This document shows, in pieces, positions 9,270-17,911 of a DNA stretch of 64,000 nt. This DNA is from Zobellia alginiliquefaciens (GTDB lineage Bacteria > Bacteroidota > Bacteroidia > Flavobacteriales > Flavobacteriaceae), in assembly GCF_029323795.1 (NCBI RefSeq), contig NZ_CP119758.1:1364001-1428000 (forward strand), given 5' to 3'. Both the position numbers and the translations under genes were made by a program. Each line of letters begins with the position of its first letter. Within the stretch, counting starts at the first letter, position 1. The notes under the pieces are model-generated. The model ran no database searches and was not told the DNA's origin. It worked only from the letters and a program-made list of their open reading frames with translations.

Positions 9270-11543
9270 ATGAAACCGTTTTATTTTGCACTTTATTTTT
9301 TTCTGACCTTATCTTGTTACGCCCAAAAATCTCAACAGAAGGATGCGGACAAGCGCCCCAACATAATTTTAATAATGGTGGATGACTTGGGGTATGAGGG
9401 CATTGGCAGCTATGGCGGAACTTCATATAACACACCCAACATTGATAAACTAGCGGCAACCGGTATGCAATTCAATCAGGCTTATGCACAACCGCTTTGT
9501 ACGCCAACCCGTGTAAAACTGATGACGGGGCAGTACAATTTCAGGAATTGGGAAGCTTTTGGAATTCTAAACCCAAGGGAAAAGACCTTCGGCCATATCA
9601 TGCAAGATGCGGGTTATGCCACATGTATGGTGGGCAAATGGCAATTACAAAGTTACGACCCACCAGGCTACCCCGGAGGTGAACACAGAAGAGGAATCGG
9701 CATGAAAGTAGAAGATTCCGGTTTTGATGAATACAGTATGTTTCATGCCTTTCACACAGAAGACAAAGGCTCACGTTTTGCCAACCCAACAATTTATCAA
9801 AACGGTGAGTTTTTAAAGGAAACCGGTGGCAAGTACGGTCCTGATATTTTCTCGGCATATCTAAACGATTTTGTAAGTCGTAAAAAAGGTGGTCCTTTTT
9901 TTGTGTATTACCCTATGGCTTTGACACACGGCCCTTTCAATCCTACGCCTAACAGTGACGATTGGAAATACCCTGAAAAAAGATTGGATGAAGAAACTAC
10001 CTATTTTAAGGATATGGTAGAGTATTTAGATAAAATTATTGGAGATATAGTGACCAACCTTGAAAAGAACGGTCTTCGTGAAGACACACTTCTTATGCTT
10101 TATTCCGATAACGGCACGCACCAAACTATCTTTTCCAGAATGGTAGACCGCACGGTTCAAGGAGGAAAAGGGCTAACGACCGAAGCGGGTATAAAGGTCC
10201 CATTTATCGCAAATTGGCCAAGTCATATTAAAGCCGGTACGGCATCGGACGAATTTATTGATGCCATTGACTTCATGCCCACTATCCTTGAGGCTACGAA
10301 CACCCCAACTCCCTCCGGTTTTGAACCTGATGGGGAAAGTTTTTTACCCGTATTAAAAGGAAAACCTGTAGAACGCAGAAATTGGGTATTTATGAGCTAT
10401 GACCCAAAACCGGGCTGGGACAAAAAGCAATTCGCTCCAGCGGAATTTGTATTGAACGAGAACTACAAACTTTACGGAGATGGCAGGTTTTATAACACCA
10501 AAAAAGATGTTTTGGAAAAAGATTCGTTATCATCCAATAAACTCTCTTTAAAGGAGAAACAACTTAAAGGGAAATTTCAAAAGGTTTTAGACTCGTTAAA
10601 AAAATATCCTACCTACGGATGGATAGAACGTTTGGCCCCAGAGTTTGACTCGTTAGTATCAAAACATGCCCGTATAGAATTGGTTGCCGAAGGATTTAAT
10701 TGGTCCGAAGGCCCAGTTTGGCTTCCCAAAGAGCAGAAACTTATTTTTTCCGATGTTCCCGAAAACAAAATCTACGAGTGGGATAATATAGAAGGATTAA
10801 GTCTGTACATGGCGCCTTCCGGCGATACGGGTATTGAAAAAGGAAGTAATGGCAAAGGCTCAAACGGACTTATTCTTAATCCTCAAGGAGAATTGGTATT
10901 ATGCCAAGTAGGCGACCGCAGAATTAGTAAACTTATAAGTTTAACGGATTCTCTTCATCCTAAATTTGAACCGGTAATTACCAATTATGAGGGTAAAAAG
11001 TTCAACTCACCCAATGATATGGATTATGACAATGACGGAAACTTATATTTTACGGACCCTTCTTTTGGTTTGGGAGGTGGTAAAAGTGATATTGGTTTCA
11101 ACGGCGTCTATTTTTATGGAAAAAATAAAAAATTAGTCCTTTTAGACGACTCCATAAAAGCTCCAAATGGGATTGCGGTATCTAATGACAACAAAACTTT
11201 ATACGTTGCAGATTCTTTCAAGGAGCAACCAAAAATCTTAGCATACGATATTGTTGGGAATGGAAAGGTAAGCAACAAAAGAATATTTTTTGATGCTACG
11301 GAACTACACAAAGCGAGCATCAGCAAACAATCTCCGGATGGAATGAAGATTGATGAAAAAGGCAATATTTTCTTGGCTGGACCCGATGGTGTTTTAGTTA
11401 TATCTCCCTCTGGAAAGCATTTGGGAACCATTAGGACCGATAAAAACACTGGAAATTGTGAATTTAGCGATAATGGAAGGTACCTGTTCATTACTGCAGA
11501 TAATTACCTTTTGAGAGTAAATCTAAGACCCTATTCGAAATAA
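9270..11543 (+). CDS. Fusion: sulfatase plus SMP-30/gluconolactonase-like domain
   Basis: A 757-residue bifunctional protein. A signal peptide (cut near CYA-Q) precedes a sulfatase domain (about 28-445) with MVDDLGYEG, Cys77 in CTPTRVKLMTG (threonine version of the signature), GKWQLQ and SDNGT. A lysine-rich linker follows, then from about residue 467 to the end a six-bladed propeller of the SMP-30/gluconolaconase/LRE type: SEGPVW, NSPNDMDYD, FTDPSFGLGG, APNGIAVSND, YVADS. The SMP-30 metal ligands (Glu of SEGP, Asn of NSPND, Asn/Asp of APNGIAVSND) are all present, so both halves may be active. SMP-30 enzymes open sugar lactones. The fusion suggests sequential action on one oligosaccharide, which is inference. 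It lies 32 bases after one sulfatase and 6 before the next. Confidence 0.9.
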   Translation: MKPFYFALYFFLTLSCYAQKSQQKDADKRPNIILIMVDDLGYEGIGSYGGTSYNTPNIDKLAATGMQFNQAYAQPLCTPTRVKLMTGQYNFRNWEAFGILNPREKTFGHIMQDAGYATCMVGKWQLQSYDPPGYPGGEHRRGIGMKVEDSGFDEYSMFHAFHTEDKGSRFANPTIYQNGEFLKETGGKYGPDIFSAYLNDFVSRKKGGPFFVYYPMALTHGPFNPTPNSDDWKYPEKRLDEETTYFKDMVEYLDKIIGDIVTNLEKNGLREDTLLMLYSDNGTHQTIFSRMVDRTVQGGKGLTTEAGIKVPFIANWPSHIKAGTASDEFIDAIDFMPTILEATNTPTPSGFEPDGESFLPVLKGKPVERRNWVFMSYDPKPGWDKKQFAPAEFVLNENYKLYGDGRFYNTKKDVLEKDSLSSNKLSLKEKQLKGKFQKVLDSLKKYPTYGWIERLAPEFDSLVSKHARIELVAEGFNWSEGPVWLPKEQKLIFSDVPENKIYEWDNIEGLSLYMAPSGDTGIEKGSNGKGSNGLILNPQGELVLCQVGDRRISKLISLTDSLHPKFEPVITNYEGKKFNSPNDMDYDNDGNLYFTDPSFGLGGGKSDIGFNGVYFYGKNKKLVLLDDSIKAPNGIAVSNDNKTLYVADSFKEQPKILAYDIVGNGKVSNKRIFFDATELHKASISKQSPDGMKIDEKGNIFLAGPDGVLVISPSGKHLGTIRTDKNTGNCEFSDNGRYLFITADNYLLRVNLRPYSK

Positions 11544-11549
11544 AAACCC

Positions 11550-13055
11550 ATGTTCAAAAACCACAATTTACCCGCAGTATTAGTATTCCTTCTATTGTTC
11601 TGCTCTTGTGCAGAGAAGAAAAAGGAAGAAGCAAAAGTTACCGAAGAACGCCCAAACATCGTCTTTATTATTGCCGATGATATGGCTTGGGACGATAGTG
11701 GTGCCTATGGGCACCCCCATATAAAAACTCCAAACATAGACCAACTGGCCCAAGACGGTATGCGTTTTGACAATGCATTTTTAACGGCCAGCTCATGTAG
11801 CCCAAGCAGAACAAGTATTATAACCGGGCTATACCCTCATAATACGGATGCAGAGCAGCTGCATTGGCCTTTACCAGCAAGCAAGGTTACTTTTGTTGAG
11901 GAATTGAAAAAATCCGGATACTGGACGGCTCAAGCAGGAAAATGGCATTTAGGAGATTCCATTAAAACACGTTTTGACCTTGTAAAAGATGTAGGCACCA
12001 AAGGATTTCAACTTTCACCTACCGGAGAAAAAACTAAAGAAAGTGGCGATGGTAGTGGTTGTGAAGATTGGGTTCCACTGTTGAAAGATAGACCGCAAGA
12101 CCAACCTTTCTTTTTATGGCTGGCAGCAGTTGACCCGCACAGACCCTATACAGAAGATATTATAGACAACCCACATAGCCTAGAAGATGTAGTGCTTCCT
12201 CCCTATTTTCCAGATACCAAAGAGGTACGTAAAGATTTTACGCATTATTACAACGAGATAACCCGTCTTGATAATTACGTTGGGGAAGTAGTAGCTGAAC
12301 TGGATAGACAAGGTGTTTCGGAAAACACCATAATCCTTTTCATTAGCGATAACGGCAGACCTTTTCCCAGAGATAAGACTACACTGTACGATGGAGGAAT
12401 CAAGACACCTTGGATCGTAAAATGGCCAAAAGAAGTGGAAGCTAATTCGGTTAATACAAATTTGGTAAGCTCAATAGATATAGCACCTACTTTCTTAAAG
12501 CTAGCAGGTTTAGAGCCCTTATCCAGCTTTGAGGGCGAAGACTTTTTTCCTTTGTTAGCCGATACAAAATCAGAAATTAGAGATTTCATTTATGCCGAAG
12601 ACCATTGGCATGATTACGAAGATTACACCAGAGCCATACGTACCGAAGAATTCAAATATATACGGAATTTTTATACGGATTTACCCAATACGCCTTCGGC
12701 AGATGCTTTTGTGAGCGATACATTTAAATCTATGCAAAGTTTAAAGAAGAAAGGTAAGCTAAACGAAGCGCAAATGGCTTGTTTCATAACCCCGCGACAA
12801 GAAGAAGAATTATACGATGTTGTCAATGACCCTTATGAACTTAAAAATCTAGCGCAAGACCCTGCACATGAGCAAACTCTTAAGAAATTACGAACGGAAT
12901 TAAATAACATACGGAAAGCATCAAAAGATAGCCTACCTGATTTTAGAACACCAGATGAGTTTGACCGTGAAACAGGCAAATCAAATTCTTTCCGAAAAAG
13001 ACCTAGACCTTCCAAGGTTGAAATGGAGAAAATTATACAGGCCATGAGTAAATAA
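11550..13055 (+). CDS. Type I sulfatase, predicted lipoprotein
   Basis: Sulfatase of 501 residues. The N-terminus is short and hydrophobic and ends in LLFCSC, followed by a charged linker (AEKKKEEAK), which suggests lipidation at Cys18 or Cys20. IADDMAWDD gives the metal ligands, and Cys83 in CSPSRTSIITG is the predicted formylglycine. GKWHLG, DPHRPY and SDNGRPFPRDK follow. The C-terminal tail ends in a basic segment (KSNSFRKRPRPSK). It is most similar within the window to the sulfatase at 3149, and the start codon is 6 bases after the fusion gene, so the three are probably co-transcribed. It is convergent with the regulator at 13066. Confidence 0.92.
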   Translation: MFKNHNLPAVLVFLLLFCSCAEKKKEEAKVTEERPNIVFIIADDMAWDDSGAYGHPHIKTPNIDQLAQDGMRFDNAFLTASSCSPSRTSIITGLYPHNTDAEQLHWPLPASKVTFVEELKKSGYWTAQAGKWHLGDSIKTRFDLVKDVGTKGFQLSPTGEKTKESGDGSGCEDWVPLLKDRPQDQPFFLWLAAVDPHRPYTEDIIDNPHSLEDVVLPPYFPDTKEVRKDFTHYYNEITRLDNYVGEVVAELDRQGVSENTIILFISDNGRPFPRDKTTLYDGGIKTPWIVKWPKEVEANSVNTNLVSSIDIAPTFLKLAGLEPLSSFEGEDFFPLLADTKSEIRDFIYAEDHWHDYEDYTRAIRTEEFKYIRNFYTDLPNTPSADAFVSDTFKSMQSLKKKGKLNEAQMACFITPRQEEELYDVVNDPYELKNLAQDPAHEQTLKKLRTELNNIRKASKDSLPDFRTPDEFDRETGKSNSFRKRPRPSKVEMEKIIQAMSK

Positions 13056-13065
13056 AAGTGATTCC

Positions 13066-14217
13066 CTAAAAGCCAACTACCATTTCAAGGTTTAAATCGG
13101 TATTGACCCTATGCTGTCCTTTTACTTTAAATAGCGCTGTAAAGTACTTTTTGCCTTTCAAATGTTTCTTTTCAAACTTTTGAAGGCTATCATTATTCGT
13201 AAAATATTCAACAGTTGCGCTTACGCCAATATCATGTTGTGAAAAGAATACAAAATGGTCCGCGTTTCCCATACTTGGATACTTGGATACGATGGCATAC
13301 TCTTGATCAACCACGGCATTTCCTAACGTAATTAAGGTGTCATTTAAAGTAGGGTGACGTGATAGTTCCAAAGTCCGTGCCGTTAGATTAAAATACGGAT
13401 TCGCTTCATTAAAAAAGCGTATAAATTGATTCTCATTTTTCACCGGCCCGGCATAGATGGCATTACCTTCCTTAATTTCCGGCAACGTTGTTTGCGTTGA
13501 GAACCGTATAGAAAACTCTTTATCATATTCTTGAAAGAATTGCTGTAATCTTTGTGTGGCCATAGCGGCCATACGGGTAGTGTAACTATATTTTGAAGGA
13601 TGTAATACGCCTTTCAACTCGGGTTTTGCCTCTAACAGGTCATAAAATCCGTCTACGGTATTTATCTCAAAATCTCTGGTCCACCCTTTTCCTCCGGTCA
13701 TAGTTTGGCCCATAGCTCCAAAATGGTCTCCAAGAACAAGGTTTGTAGATTTATCCGTACCCAGCAAAGACCGCCACAACTGTGGCGCTTTTGGTGTCAT
13801 ATTTGTAAGCAACAATGCCACCAGTGCAATAACCAAAAGTCCGTAGGGAAGCAATTGTGACCAACTTATCTTGTTCATCTGTGCTACTGGTGCACGTTTT
13901 TTAACGAAACGTACTTTATACTGCCCCTTATCAATCTTTAATTGCCAAGCATCGGCGTCACCTTCCGTTTCATAATAGGCCGTCAACTTTTTTCTAAGGT
14001 TGTAGATGTTAACCCTGACCCTTGGATTATTTCTCTCTTCAGATAAATTATTTTTAAAAAACTCTAACTCAATTACAGTCTCCTTTAAGTGCGTGTCATT
14101 TTTAGTGGCTTCATAAAGGTATTGCAGCAAACCTCTACTAGTAGGTGCATTCTTAAAGGTTTCACTATCCTTTATTTTAGAAACGATTTCTTGTTCGATC
14201 CTTTCGGTTAGATGCAT
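13066..14217 (-). CDS. Membrane-anchored winged-helix regulator (putative)
   Basis: 383 residues. The N-terminal 105 carry the pattern of the winged-helix domain found in TolB- and adenylate-cyclase-like signalling proteins: SRGLLQYLYEAT, LKETVIELEFF, PRVRVNIYNLRKKLTAYYE and DKGQYKVRF. A single hydrophobic segment at about 120-139 then crosses the membrane. The remaining 240 residues should lie in the periplasm and match nothing I recognise. This is the architecture of a one-component ToxR/CadC-type regulator that senses outside and binds DNA inside. It sits 10 bases from the end of the sulfatase cluster, convergent, so control of that cluster is a reasonable inference, not shown. The C-terminal domain might instead bind a small ligand. 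Confidence 0.7.
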   Translation of the reverse strand: MHLTERIEQEIVSKIKDSETFKNAPTSRGLLQYLYEATKNDTHLKETVIELEFFKNNLSEERNNPRVRVNIYNLRKKLTAYYETEGDADAWQLKIDKGQYKVRFVKKRAPVAQMNKISWSQLLPYGLLVIALVALLLTNMTPKAPQLWRSLLGTDKSTNLVLGDHFGAMGQTMTGGKGWTRDFEINTVDGFYDLLEAKPELKGVLHPSKYSYTTRMAAMATQRLQQFFQEYDKEFSIRFSTQTTLPEIKEGNAIYAGPVKNENQFIRFFNEANPYFNLTARTLELSRHPTLNDTLITLGNAVVDQEYAIVSKYPSMGNADHFVFFSQHDIGVSATVEYFTNNDSLQKFEKKHLKGKKYFTALFKVKGQHRVNTDLNLEMVVGF

Positions 14218-14419
14218 GAAGAATTTTAGTAAATAATTGGTTTGAGTTGAGTATTAACCGTGGTTACTACTATTAGGTAGGGGTAAAATACTAAGAATAA
14301 AGCGTAAATTATACATTTGATTTGATCATTTACTTCTTTAAAATTATCTATGCTGTATATTTTAGCTTATCAAACCAGTAAATGAAAACCAAAACGGTGG
14401 TTGGAACAGGGTTAAACTA

Positions 14420-14455
14420 AAAAGAGTCTCATCGGTTTCGATAAGACTCTTTTAC
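14420..14455. terminator. Bidirectional terminator hairpin
   Basis: AAAAGAGTCT pairs perfectly with AGACTCTTTT, with an inner ATCG/CGAT helix, and both strands end in a T-rich tract. It could end the minus-strand acyl-CoA dehydrogenase transcript. Confidence 0.65.
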
Positions 14456-14552
14456 GAGAACACTATATGAAAATGAAAAATTTTATTTCTATTTGATTAA
14501 CACTGTAAACTTACGGCGGGAGTGCGCCATTTGAAAAAAAATGATGTGAACT

Positions 14553-14582
14553 AGCCGATTTCTGTTGTGAAAACGGCTTTTT
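14553..14582 (+). terminator. Terminator-like hairpin on plus strand
   Basis: AGCCGATTTC pairs with GAAAACGGCT (one mismatch) around a 6-nt loop, followed directly by five T. No plus-strand gene lies upstream for more than 1.4 kb, so what it terminates is unexplained. Confidence 0.5.
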
Positions 14583-14704
14583 AGTTGTGTATGGATAAAA
14601 TCAGCTAGTGAAAACCAGAAAGTTCGAACTTCACAATTGAACACTATGAATTAGAATGTTCAGAAAACATCCTAATTTATGCCGTAACAATTGCTAAAAT
14701 TAGA

Positions 14705-15883
14705 TTATTGGAAAGCCGGAAAGCCCGTAATATCCATTCCGGTAATCAATAAGTGAATATCATGGGTTCCCTCATAAGTAATTACACTCTCCAAGTTCAT
14801 CATGTGACGCATAATGCTATAATCCCCTGTAATTCCCATTCCGCCTAATATTTGTCTAGCTTCACGAGCAATCTTAATGGCCATATCCACATTATTTCTT
14901 TTAGCCATAGAAATCTGGGCAGAAGTGGCTTTTCCTTCATTTTTTAATTGCCCTAGACGGAAAGCCAGTAACTGGGCCTTGGTGATTTCAGTAATCATCT
15001 CGGCCAATTTCTTTTGCTGCAATTGAAAGGAAGCAATCGGTTTTCCAAATTGCACCCTTTCTTTAGCATATCTGAGTGCCGTATCATAACAATCCATAGC
15101 GGCACCAATGGCTCCCCAGGATATTCCATAGCGTGCAGAATCCAAACAACCTAAGGGCGCACCCAGTCCTGATTTGTTGGGCAATATGTTTTCTTTGGGC
15201 ACTTTTACATTATCAAAAATTAACTCGCCGGTTGCCGAAGCTCGTAAAGACCATTTATTATGGGTTTCCGGAGTAGAAAAACCTTCCATACCGCGTTCTA
15301 CAATAAGCCCGTGAATCCGACCTTCTTCATTTTTTGCCCAGACTACGGCAATATCCGCAAAAGGTGAATTAGAAATCCATAGCTTAGCACCATTTAAAAG
15401 GTAATGGTCTCCCATATCCTTAAACTTGGTTTCCATACCGCTAGGATTAGAACCGTGATTGGGCTCTGTGAGACCAAAACACCCCATCATTTCGCCAGTA
15501 GCCAACTTTGGCAAATACTTTTTTCGTTGCTCTTCAGTTCCGTAAGTAAAAATTGGATACATCACCAATGACGATTGTACGGATGCAGTTGAACGCACGC
15601 CACTATCGCCACGCTCTATTTCTTGCATAATGAGTCCGTAGCTGATCTGGTCCAATCCCGCTCCCCCATACTCCTCTGGAATATAAGGTCCGAACGCACC
15701 TATTTCGGCCAAACCTCCTAAAATTTGTTTCGGAAATTCTGCGTTCTGAGCATACTCTTCAATAATAGGGGAAATATCCCTTTTTACCCATTGGCGGGCA
15801 GCATCGCGCACCAATTTATGTTCTTCGGAAAAAAGGTCATCAAGATTATAATAGTCGGGAGCTTCGAACAAATCAGGTTTCAT
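14705..15883 (-). CDS. Glutaryl-CoA dehydrogenase-like acyl-CoA dehydrogenase
   Basis: FAD-dependent acyl-CoA dehydrogenase of 392 residues. Features typical of glutaryl-CoA dehydrogenase are RSTASVQSSLVMYPI, the flavin-binding GCFGLTEPNHGSNP, RASATGELIFDNVKVP, and the C-terminal YEGTHDIH with Glu371 as predicted catalytic base. It would oxidise and decarboxylate glutaryl-CoA to crotonyl-CoA in lysine and tryptophan breakdown. I chose the ATG ending at 15883; the nine extra codons of the longer frame (MLHLIKIHF) fall in a repeat and add nothing recognisable. A perfect 12-bp inverted repeat lies 16-63 bases upstream of the start. The window also holds a saccharopine-dehydrogenase-like gene (54028), consistent with a lysine pathway although far away. 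Confidence 0.85.
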   Translation of the reverse strand: MKPDLFEAPDYYNLDDLFSEEHKLVRDAARQWVKRDISPIIEEYAQNAEFPKQILGGLAEIGAFGPYIPEEYGGAGLDQISYGLIMQEIERGDSGVRSTASVQSSLVMYPIFTYGTEEQRKKYLPKLATGEMMGCFGLTEPNHGSNPSGMETKFKDMGDHYLLNGAKLWISNSPFADIAVVWAKNEEGRIHGLIVERGMEGFSTPETHNKWSLRASATGELIFDNVKVPKENILPNKSGLGAPLGCLDSARYGISWGAIGAAMDCYDTALRYAKERVQFGKPIASFQLQQKKLAEMITEITKAQLLAFRLGQLKNEGKATSAQISMAKRNNVDMAIKIAREARQILGGMGITGDYSIMRHMMNLESVITYEGTHDIHLLITGMDITGFPAFQ

Positions 15884-15899
15884 AAAATGGATTTTTATC

Positions 15900-15946
15900 A
15901 AATGTAACAATGAAATATAACACTATAAACCATAATTGTTACATTT
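15900..15946. promoter_or_regulatory. Perfect 12-bp inverted repeat upstream of the acyl-CoA dehydrogenase
   Basis: AAATGTAACAAT at 15900-15911 is the exact reverse complement of ATTGTTACATTT at 15935-15946, with a 23-nt spacer. It begins 16 bases upstream of the minus-strand dehydrogenase start and overlaps the end of trmN6. It could be an operator with half-sites about 3.3 turns apart or a hairpin in the mRNA leader; there is no T-run that would make it a terminator. Confidence 0.5.
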
Positions 15947-16649
15947 TCAAATAAAAATCTTTTGTCAACGCTACATATTCCGCTGTGTACTCGTGTCTTC
16001 CAGTTTCGATAATCAACTCGCTCAAATCAACATCCGATTCAGCAAAACCAAATTGCAACAAACTTCGTTTAACTTCTGATGTTGTACTTCCCTTCACCCT
16101 AGTAATCCGCTGCGCATATAATCCAAAAGATTTTGCCAACTGTAAAAAAGCCGTTTCTTCTTTAAACGGAATAATCGTAGCAAACGAACCATCTTGGGCC
16201 AACAATTTTGACACCCCCTCCAATAGCTCATCAAAAGGTAACGATTGATTCTGCCTTGCATTATCACGCGAGCTGTCTCCGCTAGAAACATCTTCGGAAT
16301 AAAAAGGCGGATTAGAAACAATCAAATCATACGGATCCTCCCATTCATCCACGAATTCATCAAGTCCTGCATGGTAACAAAAAAGTCGATCACCCCAATC
16401 CGAAGCTTCAAAATTTGAGACACACTGCTCATAAGCACCTTCATCAATCTCTAACGCATCAATACTATCGGCCAAACTACGCTGTGCTATCATCAATGCT
16501 ATGAGTCCTGTTCCCGCGCCGATATCTAAAATAGATTCGGGGTTGTTTTCAATGGCTGCCCACGCCCCCAATAACACGCCATCAGTTCCCACTTTCATGG
16601 CACATTGGTCCTGTTCTACACTAAACTGCTTGAATTTGAACGGTTTCAT
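15939..16649 (-). CDS. trmN6: tRNA1(Val) (adenine(37)-N6)-methyltransferase
   Basis: SAM-dependent methyltransferase of 236 residues that would methylate N6 of adenine 37 in tRNA-Val. The N-terminus MKPFKFKQFSV...MKVGTDGVLLGAW is diagnostic of the YfiC/TrmN6 family. The SAM-binding loop is LDIGAGTGL (41-49), and NPPF (113-116) is the adenine-N6 methyltransferase motif. Length is normal. It lies upstream of the acyl-CoA dehydrogenase on the same strand with a 55-base gap holding the inverted repeat, so co-transcription is uncertain. Confidence 0.88.
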   Translation of the reverse strand: MKPFKFKQFSVEQDQCAMKVGTDGVLLGAWAAIENNPESILDIGAGTGLIALMIAQRSLADSIDALEIDEGAYEQCVSNFEASDWGDRLFCYHAGLDEFVDEWEDPYDLIVSNPPFYSEDVSSGDSSRDNARQNQSLPFDELLEGVSKLLAQDGSFATIIPFKEETAFLQLAKSFGLYAQRITRVKGSTTSEVKRSLLQFGFAESDVDLSELIIETGRHEYTAEYVALTKDFYLKM

Positions 16650-16826
16650 TCTTAAAATCGGTATTTACACATTTCTATACCGGTGAAATATCCGAATAAA
16701 ATTTCACCTCTTAAGGGTTTTGTTACACTGAGTATAAAAAATTGTCCTTAGTCTTGAAATTACCTAATTTTCTTTGAAATATTTTACTCATCAATAAATA
16801 CCTCTCAACCCTTAAATTAATTTGTA

Positions 16827-17870
16827 ATGCAAGACAACAAAAATGCCGGAAGGCGTAAATTCTTAAGAAACACCCTAACCGTAGCAGCTGGCTCAAGCCT
16901 AATTACACCATCTCTTTTTGGAGTGCCATCCATTCTAAAGTATTACAAGAAACCGAACTCTAAATTTAATGGAGTACAAATAGGCGTGATTACCTATTCT
17001 TTCCGAAGTATGGAGGATCAAAGTGCCGAAGCCACGCTTAAATACGTATTGGATTGTGGCATCAATGCCATTGAACTGATAGGCGACCCTGCAGAAGTTT
17101 TTGCCGGCAGACCCGAAAACACATTGGACAGAAGTGTATTTTTCGGGTTGATGAAAAAGAAACGGGGAGGAAACATTACCAAAGACGAAGCAAAAGAACT
17201 CACAGAAATACAGGCAGAACAAGCAGTTTACAACCAACAAGTTACCGAATGGCGAAAAAATGCGGATATGAAAAAGTTCAAGAAATTTCGCAAAATGTAC
17301 AATGATGCGGGGGTTGACATCTATGCCTTTAAACCTAGAAATACCTTTGGCAAAAAAAATTCGGACGCTGATATTGACTGGGGCATGAAAACTGCCAAGG
17401 TGTTAGGAGCTAGCCATGTTACCGTTGAGCACCCTGGAGACGATGCCACCACACTAAGACTGGGCAATTTTGCCAAAAAACATGGAATTTACATTGCCTA
17501 TCATGGTCATGAGCAACAAACTCCTACTTTCTGGGACACTGCTTTGGAGCAATCCAAATTCAATGCTTTAAACCTAGATTTAGGTCATTTTGTAGCTGCA
17601 GGAAATACTGCACCTTTAGATATCATAAAGAATAAGCATGGGTATATTAAAAGCATGCATTTAAAGGATAGGCAAATACCCGCGAACGGTAAGGGCAATC
17701 TAGTTTGGGGAAGTGGTGACACACCGCTAGCTGGCGCTCTACAATTGATTCGGGATAAAAAGTATAATTTTCCGGGAACCGTAGAACTGGAATATGAAAT
17801 TCCTGAAGGCTCCAATGCCGTAGCGGAAGTTCAAAAATGTGTCTCCTTCTGTGAGAAGGCACTAAAATAA
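16827..17870 (+). CDS. Tat-exported sugar phosphate isomerase/epimerase-like TIM-barrel protein
   Basis: 347 residues. The N-terminus has a twin-arginine signal (GRRKFLRN, then a weak hydrophobic stretch to SLFG), so the protein is exported folded. The rest follows the xylose-isomerase-like TIM-barrel (AP endonuclease 2 family): QIGVITYSFRSM, CGINAIELIG, GASHVTVEHPG, IAYHGHEQQ, NLDLGHFVAAG, KSMHLKDRQ, PGTVELEYEI. The histidine and glutamate residues typical of metal-binding sites are present. In Bacteroidota such proteins often act on unusual periplasmic sugars; the actual substrate cannot be read here. It stands alone, divergent from trmN6 and convergent with rimM. Confidence 0.82.
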   Translation: MQDNKNAGRRKFLRNTLTVAAGSSLITPSLFGVPSILKYYKKPNSKFNGVQIGVITYSFRSMEDQSAEATLKYVLDCGINAIELIGDPAEVFAGRPENTLDRSVFFGLMKKKRGGNITKDEAKELTEIQAEQAVYNQQVTEWRKNADMKKFKKFRKMYNDAGVDIYAFKPRNTFGKKNSDADIDWGMKTAKVLGASHVTVEHPGDDATTLRLGNFAKKHGIYIAYHGHEQQTPTFWDTALEQSKFNALNLDLGHFVAAGNTAPLDIIKNKHGYIKSMHLKDRQIPANGKGNLVWGSGDTPLAGALQLIRDKKYNFPGTVELEYEIPEGSNAVAEVQKCVSFCEKALK

Positions 17871-17911
17871 ATGTAACGGATCCTAAAGAGGTAGACTAGG
17901 TTAACTCTGGT

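Larger units (their letters stand above)
14218..14704. other. 487-base intergenic region with two hairpins, no convincing gene
   Basis: AT-rich gap between two minus-strand genes. It contains two terminator-like hairpins (14420-14455 and 14553-14582). Between them is a very short plus-strand reading frame of nine codons (MKMKNFISI, 14467-14496) with no visible ribosome site. A TACATTTG at 14312-14319 fits the -7 element on the plus strand but has no good -33 partner. I see no longer gene. A small RNA is possible. Confidence 0.5.

Noticed and set aside
14467-14496. Nine-codon reading frame as a leader peptide
   Set aside because: No downstream plus-strand gene for it to attenuate, no ribosome-binding site, and such short frames occur by chance.
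16682-16708. GGTGAAAT / ATTTCACC inverted repeat upstream of trmN6
   Set aside because: 8-bp AT-rich arms, no T-run, not at a promoter-like position; could easily be chance.
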